Below, piece by piece: positions 1-7,238 of a stretch of 16,618 nucleotides of DNA. Each line of letters begins with the position of its first letter. Positions within the stretch are counted from its first letter, which is position 1. Under the pieces are notes generated by a model, which saw only the letters and a program-made list of their open reading frames with translations, had not been told where the DNA came from and searched no databases. Made by a program: the position numbers and the translations under genes. The DNA comes from Chloroflexota bacterium (GTDB lineage Bacteria; Chloroflexota; UBA6077; JACCZL01). Location of the stretch: positions 1 through 16,618 of the forward strand of contig JADLFM010000214.1 in NCBI GenBank assembly GCA_020845495.1, given 5' to 3'.

Positions 1-2
1 CC

Positions 3-332
3 GGCACTGGTGCGACTGGCGCGTCGCGCAGCGACTGCAGGATGGTAGGCGGGGCTTTCAAGCCCCGACGAGGCGGCACGACGACAGCAACATGCAATCG
101 CCCTGCCCCCTCGCTCAGGGCGATTGCATGTTCACTGGTGTCCCCGAAGCATCATGGAACGGGCGGTCGGGGACTGACGTCCCCGCCTACCGTCACGCCG
201 TCGCGTAGCGACGGCCGTCGGGAACGGCAGGCACTGGTGCGACTGGAGCGTCGCGCAGCGACTGCAGGATGGTAGGCGGGGCTTTCAAGCCCCGACGAGG
301 CGGCACGACGACACCAACATGCAATCGCCCTG
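3..332. repeat. REP-like intergenic repeat: 103-bp direct repeat with nested palindromes
   Basis: Bases 3-105 recur at 230-332 (offset 227) with two mismatches by eye. Each copy contains small palindromes, such as GTCGC-GCA-GCGAC and GGGGCTT-TC-AAGCCCC. Between the copies lie inverted partners: 91-105 pairs perfectly with 116-130 (15-bp stem, 10-base loop), 44-54 pairs with 181-191, and 63-69 pairs with 166-172. A further hairpin is at 198-214 (CCGTCGC/GCGACGG, loop GTA). No coding signal is evident. The layout resembles a REP/BIME-type cluster, a class of non-autonomous palindromic repeats found between genes. It could affect mRNA ends or simply be a mobile-repeat relic. No transposase is nearby. 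Confidence 0.75.
91..130. repeat. perfect 15-bp hairpin inside the REP-like cluster
   Basis: CATGCAATCGCCCTG (91-105) is exactly inverted at 116-130 around the 10-base loop 106-115. There is no T-run after either arm, so it is not a classical intrinsic terminator. The left arm is also the end of the 103-bp direct repeat, and its second copy (318-332) has no inverted partner. Confidence 0.8.
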
Positions 333-374
333 TCACGTCGGCCAGCACTCAAGCCGGCCAGCCCCGAAGCCGGC

Positions 375-380
375 TAGAAT
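375..380 (+). promoter_or_regulatory. candidate -10 box (TAGAAT) for the E2 gene
   Basis: TAGAAT lies 42 bases before the E2 start codon, in a region free of the upstream repeats. I see no convincing -35 box at 16-18 bases upstream (352-357 reads AGCCGG), so this is weak. If real, the E2 gene is transcribed separately from whatever lies left of the window. A good ribosome binding site (GAGGGG, 411-416) follows. Confidence 0.3.
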
Positions 381-422
381 GGGTCGCGACACGTCGACGA
401 CGACACACTTGAGGGGACACTG

Positions 423-1850
423 ATGCCGCACCAGGTGACCATGCCCATGCTCGGACTGACGATGGAGGAGGGCACCATCACCGAGTGGCTCAAGCAGCCG
501 GGCGACGCCGTTACCAAAGAGGAACCGCTCTTCGTTGTTGAGACCGACAAATCCGCCGTGGAGGTCGGAGCACCGGCCAGCGGCGTCCTGAGCCAGATCA
601 TCGTGCAGGTGGGCCAGACGGCCTCGGTGAGCGCGCCGATCGCCGTCATCGCTCAGCCGGGCGAAGCTGTTGAGGCACCGGCCGCCGCTGCTGCGCCGGC
701 CGCCCCGGCCAGCGCACCAGCCGCTCCCGCACCCTCGGCAACTGCGAGCGCACCAGTGGCTGCCCCAGCCTCCGCCGCCTTGGGCGACCGCCAGGCCGTC
801 TCCCCACGGGCGCGGCGGGTGGCGCAAGAGCTTGGCGTGGACGTCGGCACCGTGGCTGGCTCGGGGCCGGGCGGCCGGGTGGTCGAGAAGGACGTGCGGG
901 CCGCCGCTGCTGCACCGAAGGCACCTGCCGCCGCTGCTCCGGCCGCGTCCGACCGCATCGTCGCGTCGCCGCTGGCGAAGAAGCTGGCCGCCGAGCACGG
1001 CGTCGATCTGGCGCAGCTTACCGGCTCTGGCCCCGGCGGCCGCATCACCGAGAAGGACGTCACGACGTTCGTGGAGAGGCGGTCGGCGGCTGTGCCCGCT
1101 GCTGCGCCGGCACCGGCCAGCCTGCCGGCCGTCGCCGCTGCGACGGGCGCCTTCCAGCCGCTCAATCGCGTGCGCCGCATCACGGCTGACCGCATGACCC
1201 AGTCCGCGCGCAGTGTCGCGCGGGTGACGTTGCTGATGGAAGTGGACATGTCCGAGGCGGTCCGTTTCCGCACCCAGCTTGCGCCCGAGTTCGAGAAGCG
1301 GTACGGCTCGCGGCTGGCCTACGACGCGATGATCGCCAAGGCCTGCGCCATCGCGTTGGCCGAGCACCCGCACGTCAACGCCCAGTGGCAGGAGGCGACC
1401 GAGTCGCACGGGGCCGGCATCCGCCTGCAGGAGCATGTCAACGTCGGCATCGCGGTGGCGGCTGAGGCCGGGCTGCTGGTGGTCGTGGTCCGCAACGCTG
1501 ACAGCAAGCCCCTGGCCGGCGTCAACTCCGACCTGATGGGCATGGTGGCGAAGTCGAAGTCTGGCGGGCTTGGCCCGGACGAGCTGTCTGGCAGCACCTT
1601 CACCATCACGAATCTGGGCGGCTACGGGGTCGAGGCGTTCACCCCGATTGTCAACCCGCCGGAGAGCGCGATCCTCGGCATCGGGCGGATCGCCAGGCGG
1701 CCGGCCGTGGTGGACGGGCAGATCGTCGCGCGCGACCTGATGTACTTGAGTCTCTCGTTTGACCACCGGGTTGTGGACGGAGCACCGGCTGCTGACTTCC
1801 TCCGGCGGGTCAAGGAGTGCCTAGAATCACCGTACGTGCTGCTGGCCTGA
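423..1850 (+). CDS. dihydrolipoamide acyltransferase (E2) of a 2-oxoacid dehydrogenase complex
   Basis: This 475-residue protein carries acyl groups on a lipoyl arm and transfers them to CoA in a pyruvate, branched-chain or acetoin dehydrogenase complex. Visible order: lipoyl domain (about 1-77) with the lipoyl lysine K43 in ETDKSAVEV; an Ala/Pro-rich linker (82-120); a first peripheral-subunit-binding domain (about 126-158, GSGPGGRVVEKDV); a second linker; a second such domain (about 180-212, GSGPGGRITEKDV); then the catalytic acyltransferase domain (about 243-475) with the active-site motif HRVVDG (H448, D452). Start ATG has GAGGGG seven bases upstream. Two binding domains are unusual, since most E2s have one. 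No E1 or E3 gene is in the window, so the substrate cannot be assigned; E1 genes could lie left of base 1. Confidence 0.95.
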   Translation: MPHQVTMPMLGLTMEEGTITEWLKQPGDAVTKEEPLFVVETDKSAVEVGAPASGVLSQIIVQVGQTASVSAPIAVIAQPGEAVEAPAAAAAPAAPASAPAAPAPSATASAPVAAPASAALGDRQAVSPRARRVAQELGVDVGTVAGSGPGGRVVEKDVRAAAAAPKAPAAAAPAASDRIVASPLAKKLAAEHGVDLAQLTGSGPGGRITEKDVTTFVERRSAAVPAAAPAPASLPAVAAATGAFQPLNRVRRITADRMTQSARSVARVTLLMEVDMSEAVRFRTQLAPEFEKRYGSRLAYDAMIAKACAIALAEHPHVNAQWQEATESHGAGIRLQEHVNVGIAVAAEAGLLVVVVRNADSKPLAGVNSDLMGMVAKSKSGGLGPDELSGSTFTITNLGGYGVEAFTPIVNPPESAILGIGRIARRPAVVDGQIVARDLMYLSLSFDHRVVDGAPAADFLRRVKECLESPYVLLA

Positions 1851-1875
1851 TCGGGCCGGCCGCCAGAGTACGCCT

Positions 1876-1901
1876 GCCCCGCACATTTCGGTGCGCGGGG
1901 C
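1876..1901. other. GC-rich hairpin between E2 and the phosphodiesterase gene
   Basis: GCCCCGC (1876-1882) pairs with GCGGGGC (1895-1901) around a 12-base loop that can itself pair partly (AC/GT). No T-run follows, so it is at best a weak attenuator or stabilising 3' hairpin for the E2 message. It ends just before the AGGAGA ribosome binding site of the next gene and might modulate its translation. Confidence 0.35.
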
Positions 1902-1920
1902 GGGCCAGGAGAGCCGCAGC

Positions 1921-3384
1921 GTGAATGCCGCGAGCCGCGCGTTTGTGATGGTCTGGGACGGCATGCGCCCGGACATGATCTCCCAAGAGCTGACGCCGAA
2001 CCTCTTTCGGCTGACCCAGGAGGGCGTCCACCTCCAGGACAGCCACGCCGTCTTCCCCACGGTCACCCGAATCAACTCGGCCTCGCTGGCGACAGGCTCG
2101 CACCCGGCGGGCCACGGCATCCTCGGGAACTCGCTCTATGTGCCGGCCGTCAATCCCACGGCGGCCATCAACATGGGCGACCACCGCGACCTGGAGGCCG
2201 TGGCGAAGCTGCGCGGCGGCCGAGCGGTCGCCCGTGAGTCGCTGGCGGACCTCGTTGGGGGGAAGGGTGGCAAGACGGTCGTCGTCAGCACCGGCTCGCC
2301 CGGGTCGGCCTGGCTGTGCCACCCGCGCATCCACGAGCGGGCCGAGGCCGGCGACCGGCTGATCCACCCGGTCATCCCCAGCCCGAGCAGCGCGCTGGAC
2401 CCCATCGTCAAGCTCCTCGGCCCGATGCCCGAGGCGACGATCCCGAACTCGCGCCAGAACCTCTGGTTCGCCAAGGCGATCACCCAGTACGTGCTGCCGG
2501 AGCTTGACCCGACATTGCTGGTCTTCTGGCACACCGATCCCGACAAGACCCAGCACCACCGTGGGTTTGGGAGCCCGCAGGGCAACGCCTCGATTGCCGA
2601 CGCCGACACCCATCTCGGCATGATCCTGCACGCCCTCGACGAACTGGGCGACTTGAGTGAGACGGTCATCGCGGTGGCCTCGGACCACGGGTACGTGACG
2701 ATCCAGCCGCAGATCGAGTCCGACGGCCCGGACGGCCCGTTCCTGGCGGCCGGCCTCGGGGACGCCCTGGCGAGCGGCGAGATCGTGCTGGCGGCCAACG
2801 GCGGCTCGCTCTACATCAGCGTCCCGAACGGCGACCGTGCCCTGCTGGAGCGGATCGTCGCGGCGCTGGCGGCCTGGCCGCACGGTGGCGTGGTCCTCTC
2901 GAAGGCTGTTGACGGTGCGCCGTTGGCCGGTACGCTGCCGCTCGAGGCCGTGGGCATCGGCGGCGAGTGGGCACCGGACATCCTCTGCGCGCTCGACTGG
3001 GACGACGCCATGAACGAGTACGGACTGGAGGGGCGCTCGGCTGGCCTGGACTCGGGGCTGAAGGCGAGCCACGGCGGCATCAGCAGCTGGGAGGTCAACA
3101 ACACGCTGGTGATCAGCGGAGCTGGCGTCAAGCCGGGGTTGAGCCACCAGTTGCCGGCTGGGAACCTCGATCTCGCGCCGACCCTGGCCGAGCTTCTTGG
3201 CGTCGGGCCGCTGCCGGAGGCGGATGGCCGCGTGCTGCACGAGATCATCGAGGGCGGGCCGCACCCGCGCGAGGTCAAGGTCAGCCGCGAGACGCTCTCG
3301 GCGCAGGCCGGCGCGCGCAAGCACAGCGTCCAGATCTCGACGGTCGGCACGACGCGCTACCTGGACCTGGGCTGGACTGAGTGA
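1921..3384 (+). CDS. alkaline phosphatase superfamily phosphodiesterase / nucleotide pyrophosphatase-like protein
   Basis: A 487-residue metal-dependent hydrolase of the type I phosphodiesterase/nucleotide pyrophosphatase branch. The two-metal site can be read: D13 in VWDGMRPD, the probable nucleophile T49 in FPTVTRINSASLATG, D208 and H212 in HTDPDKTQHH, D255-H256 in VASDHGYV, and H384 in ASHGGIS. The GHGILGN segment (65-70) is typical of the family. I chose GTG 1921 because AGGAGA (1907-1912) sits eight bases before it and the family core starts at once; the alternative GTG at 1891 lies inside a hairpin without a ribosome binding site. No signal peptide is seen, so it is probably cytoplasmic. 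The substrate (phosphodiester, phosphonate or nucleotide) cannot be told. Confidence 0.9.
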   Translation: MNAASRAFVMVWDGMRPDMISQELTPNLFRLTQEGVHLQDSHAVFPTVTRINSASLATGSHPAGHGILGNSLYVPAVNPTAAINMGDHRDLEAVAKLRGGRAVARESLADLVGGKGGKTVVVSTGSPGSAWLCHPRIHERAEAGDRLIHPVIPSPSSALDPIVKLLGPMPEATIPNSRQNLWFAKAITQYVLPELDPTLLVFWHTDPDKTQHHRGFGSPQGNASIADADTHLGMILHALDELGDLSETVIAVASDHGYVTIQPQIESDGPDGPFLAAGLGDALASGEIVLAANGGSLYISVPNGDRALLERIVAALAAWPHGGVVLSKAVDGAPLAGTLPLEAVGIGGEWAPDILCALDWDDAMNEYGLEGRSAGLDSGLKASHGGISSWEVNNTLVISGAGVKPGLSHQLPAGNLDLAPTLAELLGVGPLPEADGRVLHEIIEGGPHPREVKVSRETLSAQAGARKHSVQISTVGTTRYLDLGWTE

Positions 3385-3433
3385 CCGGCTGTCAGGCGAC
3401 AGGCTGGCAGCGCGCGCGGGGAGCGGCTGGCCG

Positions 3434-4045
3434 GTGAGCGAGCCGCTCCGACGTGATTACCCGAACCCCTGGCAGCGTCGCTCCTCTCGCCCGATCTACG
3501 AGAACCCGTGGATCGCCGTGCGTGAGGATCAGGTGATCCGGCCGGACGGCAACCCCGGCATCTACGGCGTCGTCCATTTCCAGCACTGGGCCATCGGCGT
3601 GGTGCCGCTCACTGACGATGGCGACACGTTCCTTGTGGGGCAGTATCGCTACACGCTCGACCACTACTCCTGGGAGATCCCCGAGGGCGGTGGCGAGATG
3701 ACCGAGACGCCGCTGGAGGCCGCCCGGCGCGAGTTGCTGGAGGAAGCCGGCATCGAGGCCGCCACCTGGACGTACCTCGGCGAGGCGCACCTCTCGAACT
3801 CGGCGACGGACGAGGTCGGGGCGGTGTTCCTGGCCGAGGGGCTGACGCTCGGCCAGGCGCGGCCGGACGGCACCGAGGACTTGCAGCTTCGGCGGGTGCC
3901 GTTCGCGGAGGCCGTCGGGATGGCGCTGACCGGCGAGATCTCGGACGCGCTGGCGGTGGTGGGCCTCCTGCGGGCAGACTATTACCTGAAGTCTGGCCGC
4001 AGTTGGGATCCGATCCAGCGGTCATTCCCGGGGCTTGGCAGGTAG
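3434..4045 (+). CDS. Nudix hydrolase, ADP-ribose pyrophosphatase-like
   Basis: A 203-residue Nudix protein. Residues 85-107 give a complete Nudix box: G85-x5-E91-x7-R99-E-L-L-E-E-A-G-I107, which binds Mg2+ and hydrolyses nucleoside diphosphates linked to another group. The preceding FLVGQYRYTLDHYSWEIPEG is the pattern of ADP-sugar (ADP-ribose) pyrophosphatases. The exact substrate is inferred. Start GTG 3434 has GGGGAG (3418-3423) ten bases upstream. The frame is open further left into the previous gene, but those residues are Arg/Ala-rich shadow. It lies 49 bases after the phosphodiesterase on the same strand and may share its transcript; both cleave phospho-linkages. Confidence 0.9.
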   Translation: MSEPLRRDYPNPWQRRSSRPIYENPWIAVREDQVIRPDGNPGIYGVVHFQHWAIGVVPLTDDGDTFLVGQYRYTLDHYSWEIPEGGGEMTETPLEAARRELLEEAGIEAATWTYLGEAHLSNSATDEVGAVFLAEGLTLGQARPDGTEDLQLRRVPFAEAVGMALTGEISDALAVVGLLRADYYLKSGRSWDPIQRSFPGLGR

Positions 4046-4084
4046 GCCCTGGTCCTTCCCGGGGTCTGACAGGTCGGCCTTTCC

Positions 4085-4113
4085 TTGCCCTGCATGCTGG
4101 CCCCCGCTACGCT
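4085..4113 (+). promoter_or_regulatory. candidate promoter for the racemase-hydantoinase operon
   Basis: TTGCCC (4085-4090), a 17-base spacer and TACGCT (4108-4113) give a plausible sigma70-type promoter about 46 bases before the racemase ribosome binding site. It fits a new transcription unit after the Nudix gene. The boxes match the consensus only partly. Confidence 0.35.
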
Positions 4114-4165
4114 ACCCAACCAGTGGCCCGGTGCGCGGCGGCCATGGGGAGTGACGGAGGTGGGC

Positions 4166-4876
4166 ATGCGGATCCTGGTCATCAACCCGAACGCCAGCGT
4201 CGCGATGAGCAACGTCATCCGCGAGCAGCTTCAGGCTGTGGCGCGGGCCGATGTGCAGCTCGATGTGGTCAACCCGCCGGGCGCGCCGCCCGCCATCGAG
4301 TCGGCGCTGGACGAGGCAGCCTGCGTCCCGCCGATGCTCCGGCTGGTCACCACGGCCCAACGTGATGGCTACGATGCTGTGGTGATCGCCTGTTTCTCCG
4401 ATCCTGGCCTGGATGCCGCTCGCGAGGCGACCGATCTGCCCGTCGTTGGGATTCAGGACGCCGCCATGCACCTTGCTGCGCAGCTTGGATACCGGTTCTC
4501 GGTCCTGACGACACTGGCTCATCGCGCGCCGGTTCGCGAGCGGGCTGCGCTGGTGGCCGGGCTCGACCGGCGGCTGACCTCCTGCCGCCCGCTGAACCTG
4601 CCGGTGCTGGAGACGGTCGTCAATCGCGAGCAGGTGGTGCAACGAGTGATCCGTACCGGGCGGCAGGCCGTCGAAGAGGATGGCGCAGAGGTGCTGGTGC
4701 TCGGCTGCGCCGGCCTGGGCGACCTTGCGCCGCGCGCCAGCCGCGAGATCGGCGTCCCGGTGATCGATCCGAACGCCGCCGCGCTCAAGCTCTGCGAGAC
4801 GCTGGTGGATCTCAGGCTCTCGCACAGCCGGGCCGGTCTCTATCACGCTCGACCCCGCTCGGGGGTGCTCGCATGA
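4166..4876 (+). CDS. Asp/Glu/hydantoin racemase family protein
   Basis: A 236-residue cofactor-independent racemase of the Asp/Glu/hydantoin racemase superfamily, which uses two cysteines for proton exchange. The N-terminus MRILVINPNAS is the family hallmark. The two catalytic cysteines are visible: C76 in IACFSDPG and C181 in LGCAGLG. Start ATG 4166 follows GGAGG (4156-4160) by five bases; a longer frame from TTG 4085 adds 27 residues with no family similarity and covers the promoter candidate. The stop codon overlaps the next start as ATGA (4873-4876). Coupling to a hydantoinase-type gene makes hydantoin or allantoin racemase the most likely role, allowing both enantiomers to be hydrolysed. 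This is inferred from context. Confidence 0.9.
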   Translation: MRILVINPNASVAMSNVIREQLQAVARADVQLDVVNPPGAPPAIESALDEAACVPPMLRLVTTAQRDGYDAVVIACFSDPGLDAAREATDLPVVGIQDAAMHLAAQLGYRFSVLTTLAHRAPVRERAALVAGLDRRLTSCRPLNLPVLETVVNREQVVQRVIRTGRQAVEEDGAEVLVLGCAGLGDLAPRASREIGVPVIDPNAAALKLCETLVDLRLSHSRAGLYHARPRSGVLA

Positions 4877-6276
4877 GCGACGTGGCTGCCAGGCCCACGC
4901 CGGCCTACGATCTTGTCGTCGTCTCCGACCAGGTGGTGCTGGGCGACCGAATCGTGCCGGCCGGCATCGCGGTGGTTGGCGAGAAGATCGCTGCCGTGCT
5001 GGATGCCGCGCTGGCCCGACTGCCCGGCATCGCGGCGCGGACGCTCGACCTGACCGGTAAGGTGATCCTGCCGGGGCCGATTGACGCCCATGTGCATCAT
5101 CGGACGCTGAACGCCTCGGTAGACTCCTGGGAGACGCTGACCACGGGGGCGGCGCTCGGCGGCATCACCACGGTGATCCCCTACATCCAGGTGCCGGACT
5201 CGATGGCGCTCGGGGAGGGGCTGGCCTACTTCCGCGACGAGGGCGAGCGCGAGTCGGTCACCGACTTCGCCATGCACGCCCGCCTGAACGGTCCATCCGA
5301 CGCCGTGCTGGCGCAGATTCCGGACGCCTTTGCGCTGGGGGTGCCGTCCTTCAAGCTGTTCATGGCCTACCGCAAGCGCGGCATCATGTGGGACGGCACG
5401 CCGCTGATGCGGGTGCTGGAGATGCTGGCGAAGCACGGCGGCATCTGGTGCTGCCACGCCGAGAACGGCGACCTGATCGACTACCTGGAAGATCAGTATC
5501 ACAGCCGTGGGGCGTACACCGCCGAGAACTACCTGAAGATCCGCCCGCAACTCGCGGAGGTCGAGGCGGCGTTCCGGGCGATGCAGCTTGCCCGGCAGTT
5601 CGACTGCAACCTCTACCTCGTCCACACGAGCGCGGCCGGCGTGCTGCCGCTGACGCACGAGGCCCAGCGCACGGGCCAGCGCGTGACCGTCGAGACCTGT
5701 CCCCAGTACCTGACGCTGACCGCCGAGATGGGCAAGACGCGCGGTGGGCGGATGAAGTTCGCGCCGCCGCCCCGCACCGACGGGGACATCGCGGCGATCT
5801 GGGCCGGCGTTCGCAACGGCGACGTGCAGGTGGTCGGCAGCGACCACTCGCCCTGGCCGAAGGAGCAGAAGCTCTGGCCGACTGAGCGCTTCTACGAGAT
5901 CCCGTTCGGGGCGCCGGGCGTCGAGACGCTGCTGCCGGTCCTCTGGAGCGAAGGCGTCGCGAAGGGCAAGATCACGCCGCAGCGGCTGGCCGAGCTGGTC
6001 AGCACGGAGCCGGCCCGCGTGTTCGGGCTGGCCCCAAGGAAGGGCGCACTGGCCCCGGGCGCGGACGCCGACCTTGTCGCCATCGACCCATCCATCCGCT
6101 GGACCCTCGACGAATCGACGCTCCAGACGGAGGCCGGCTACAGCAACTGGAACGGCTGGGAGCTACAGGGCAAGCCTGTGCTCTCGTTGATCCGTGGGGC
6201 AGTCGTGCTGGAGGATGGCAGGCTGCAGGTCGGGCCGGGCAACGGCCGGTACCTGCCGCGCGGCCGTCTGGAGTAG
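4873..6276 (+). CDS. hydantoinase / dihydropyrimidinase-type cyclic amidohydrolase (possibly allantoinase)
   Basis: A 467-residue amidohydrolase of the dihydroorotase/dihydropyrimidinase/allantoinase family, which opens cyclic amide rings with a binuclear metal centre. Expected ligands are readable: H73 and H75 in GPIDAHVHH, the carboxylated lysine K161 in SFKLFMAY, H195 in CHAENG, H251 in VHTSAAG and D324 in GSDHSPW. FAPPPRTDGD (297-305) and the C-terminal GALAPGADADLVAID segment are typical. Length is normal for the family. ATG 4873 overlaps the racemase stop, so translation is coupled. With the racemase it likely converts D,L-hydantoins or allantoin to N-carbamoyl acids. No carbamoylase or allantoate hydrolase is in the window, so the end product cannot be fixed. 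Confidence 0.93.
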   Translation: MSDVAARPTPAYDLVVVSDQVVLGDRIVPAGIAVVGEKIAAVLDAALARLPGIAARTLDLTGKVILPGPIDAHVHHRTLNASVDSWETLTTGAALGGITTVIPYIQVPDSMALGEGLAYFRDEGERESVTDFAMHARLNGPSDAVLAQIPDAFALGVPSFKLFMAYRKRGIMWDGTPLMRVLEMLAKHGGIWCCHAENGDLIDYLEDQYHSRGAYTAENYLKIRPQLAEVEAAFRAMQLARQFDCNLYLVHTSAAGVLPLTHEAQRTGQRVTVETCPQYLTLTAEMGKTRGGRMKFAPPPRTDGDIAAIWAGVRNGDVQVVGSDHSPWPKEQKLWPTERFYEIPFGAPGVETLLPVLWSEGVAKGKITPQRLAELVSTEPARVFGLAPRKGALAPGADADLVAIDPSIRWTLDESTLQTEAGYSNWNGWELQGKPVLSLIRGAVVLEDGRLQVGPGNGRYLPRGRLE

Positions 6277-6315
6277 CGGACGCGCCTGATGCGCTCGTGC
6301 ATGCAGCACGCGCAG

Positions 6316-6347
6316 TCTGCATGCGAGGCGAGGTTCTCGCATGCAGA
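6316..6347. repeat. perfect 12-bp inverted repeat after the hydantoinase gene
   Basis: TCTGCATGCGAG (6316-6327) is inverted exactly at 6336-6347 around an eight-base loop. A smaller hairpin CGTGC/GCACG lies just before it (about 6296-6310). There is no T-run. It could stabilise the 3' end of the operon message or serve as a terminator-like structure; a protein-binding site is also possible. Confidence 0.6.
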
Positions 6348-6469
6348 TCGAAGCGTTGATGCGTTCGTCATCGCTGCAGCACCACTGACTGGCTGCGAGG
6401 CCATCGTCGCCGACGACGAGCGCCGGGCCAGACGATTGGCGCCGCTCGTCTCGCAGCTCCGCTAGAGCC

Positions 6470-6500
6470 CCCTGGGCGATTAGAGACAGCCCGCCCAGGG
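6470..6500. terminator. hairpin between convergent hydantoinase and FecR genes
   Basis: CCCTGGGCG (6470-6478) pairs perfectly with CGCCCAGGG (6492-6500), a 9-bp stem with a 13-base loop. It sits between two convergent genes, directly after the stop of the minus-strand FecR gene. No clear T-run follows on either strand, so intrinsic termination is only inferred from position. Confidence 0.5.
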
Positions 6501-6508
6501 AGGCACGC

Positions 6509-7237
6509 TCAGCGGCGGTTCAGCCGTAGCTCGCCGGGCGCGTTCCAGATGTTGCCGCGCGGGTTGAACGGCTGGCAGGCTGAGACGACCTGCCGACGGT
6601 CCGTCTCGACCCAGTAGGCGACGTTTGGACCCATCGTGCAGCCCGCGAAGGTGGTCTGCGGGGTGCAATCCGCAGTGCAGGCGATGCCGACGACGTTTTC
6701 GTCGTTCGGGCCGTAGATCAGGAACGTGGTGCCGCGCACCACGGCCACGGCTCCGCCAACTTCGACGCGGTACGAGGATCCCGCATCAGTCAACGTCTGC
6801 ACGCGGTGCAGCGATGCGCCGAACACCTGGCGCAGCGAGATGTCGATGCGGCCCCCGGCGCGGCTGACCCGCTCCACCACGAGGATCGTCTCCTCGCCGA
6901 GTTCGACCTCGGTGCCCGAGAAGAAGGTGATCGTCGCGCCCGATCCGGGCAGGGTGCGGATCTCGTCGCCGCTCTGCACCACGCTGCCCGAGGCGGCCGG
7001 CTGCACGGCGCTGCCGTCGCCATGCAGCACGGCGACCTGCCCCCGCAGGACCGTCAGCGTCGCGCCGTCCTCGATCTGGGCCAGGGCGGTCCGCAGTCCC
7101 GACAGGCTCGGCCAGAGCACGACCAGCGCCGCGAGCAGCAGCAGGAACGTTTGCCGACGGATGGCGCGTGCAGACCGGGCCTGCACGCGCGTGGTCGGTG
7201 CGCCTTCTGAAAGATCCGGAGAGCGGAGGGCGGGCAT
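6509..7237 (-). CDS. membrane-anchored FecR-domain protein
   Basis: A 242-residue protein with a short basic N-terminus, one hydrophobic segment (about 31-50) that is a membrane anchor or signal sequence, and a FecR domain (about 60-172: VLRGQVAV, GDEIRTLPGSGATITFFSGTEVEL, VVRGTTFLI). FecR domains are extracytoplasmic beta-rich modules, first known from iron-dicitrate sensing but widely used in surface proteins unrelated to iron. The C-terminal part has four cysteines (187, 191, 200, 221) that could form disulfides outside the cell. No sigma factor or TonB receptor is nearby, so iron sensing is not supported. ATG 7237 lies one base after the stop of the methyltransferase gene, with only a weak GGAAAG upstream, implying coupled translation. 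Confidence 0.85.
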   Translation of the reverse strand: MPALRSPDLSEGAPTTRVQARSARAIRRQTFLLLLAALVVLWPSLSGLRTALAQIEDGATLTVLRGQVAVLHGDGSAVQPAASGSVVQSGDEIRTLPGSGATITFFSGTEVELGEETILVVERVSRAGGRIDISLRQVFGASLHRVQTLTDAGSSYRVEVGGAVAVVRGTTFLIYGPNDENVVGIACTADCTPQTTFAGCTMGPNVAYWVETDRRQVVSACQPFNPRGNIWNAPGELRLNRR

Positions 7238-7238
7238 G

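Noticed and set aside
1..422. A CRISPR array, considered because of the repeated units.
   Set aside because: There are only two copies of a long 103-base unit, with internal palindromes and no regular short spacers.
333..1766. A 477-codon minus-strand frame opposite the E2 gene, and a similar 504-codon one opposite the phosphodiesterase (1810-3324).
   Set aside because: Both are antisense shadows of well-supported genes, full of Arg/His/Gly and with no domain or ribosome binding site.
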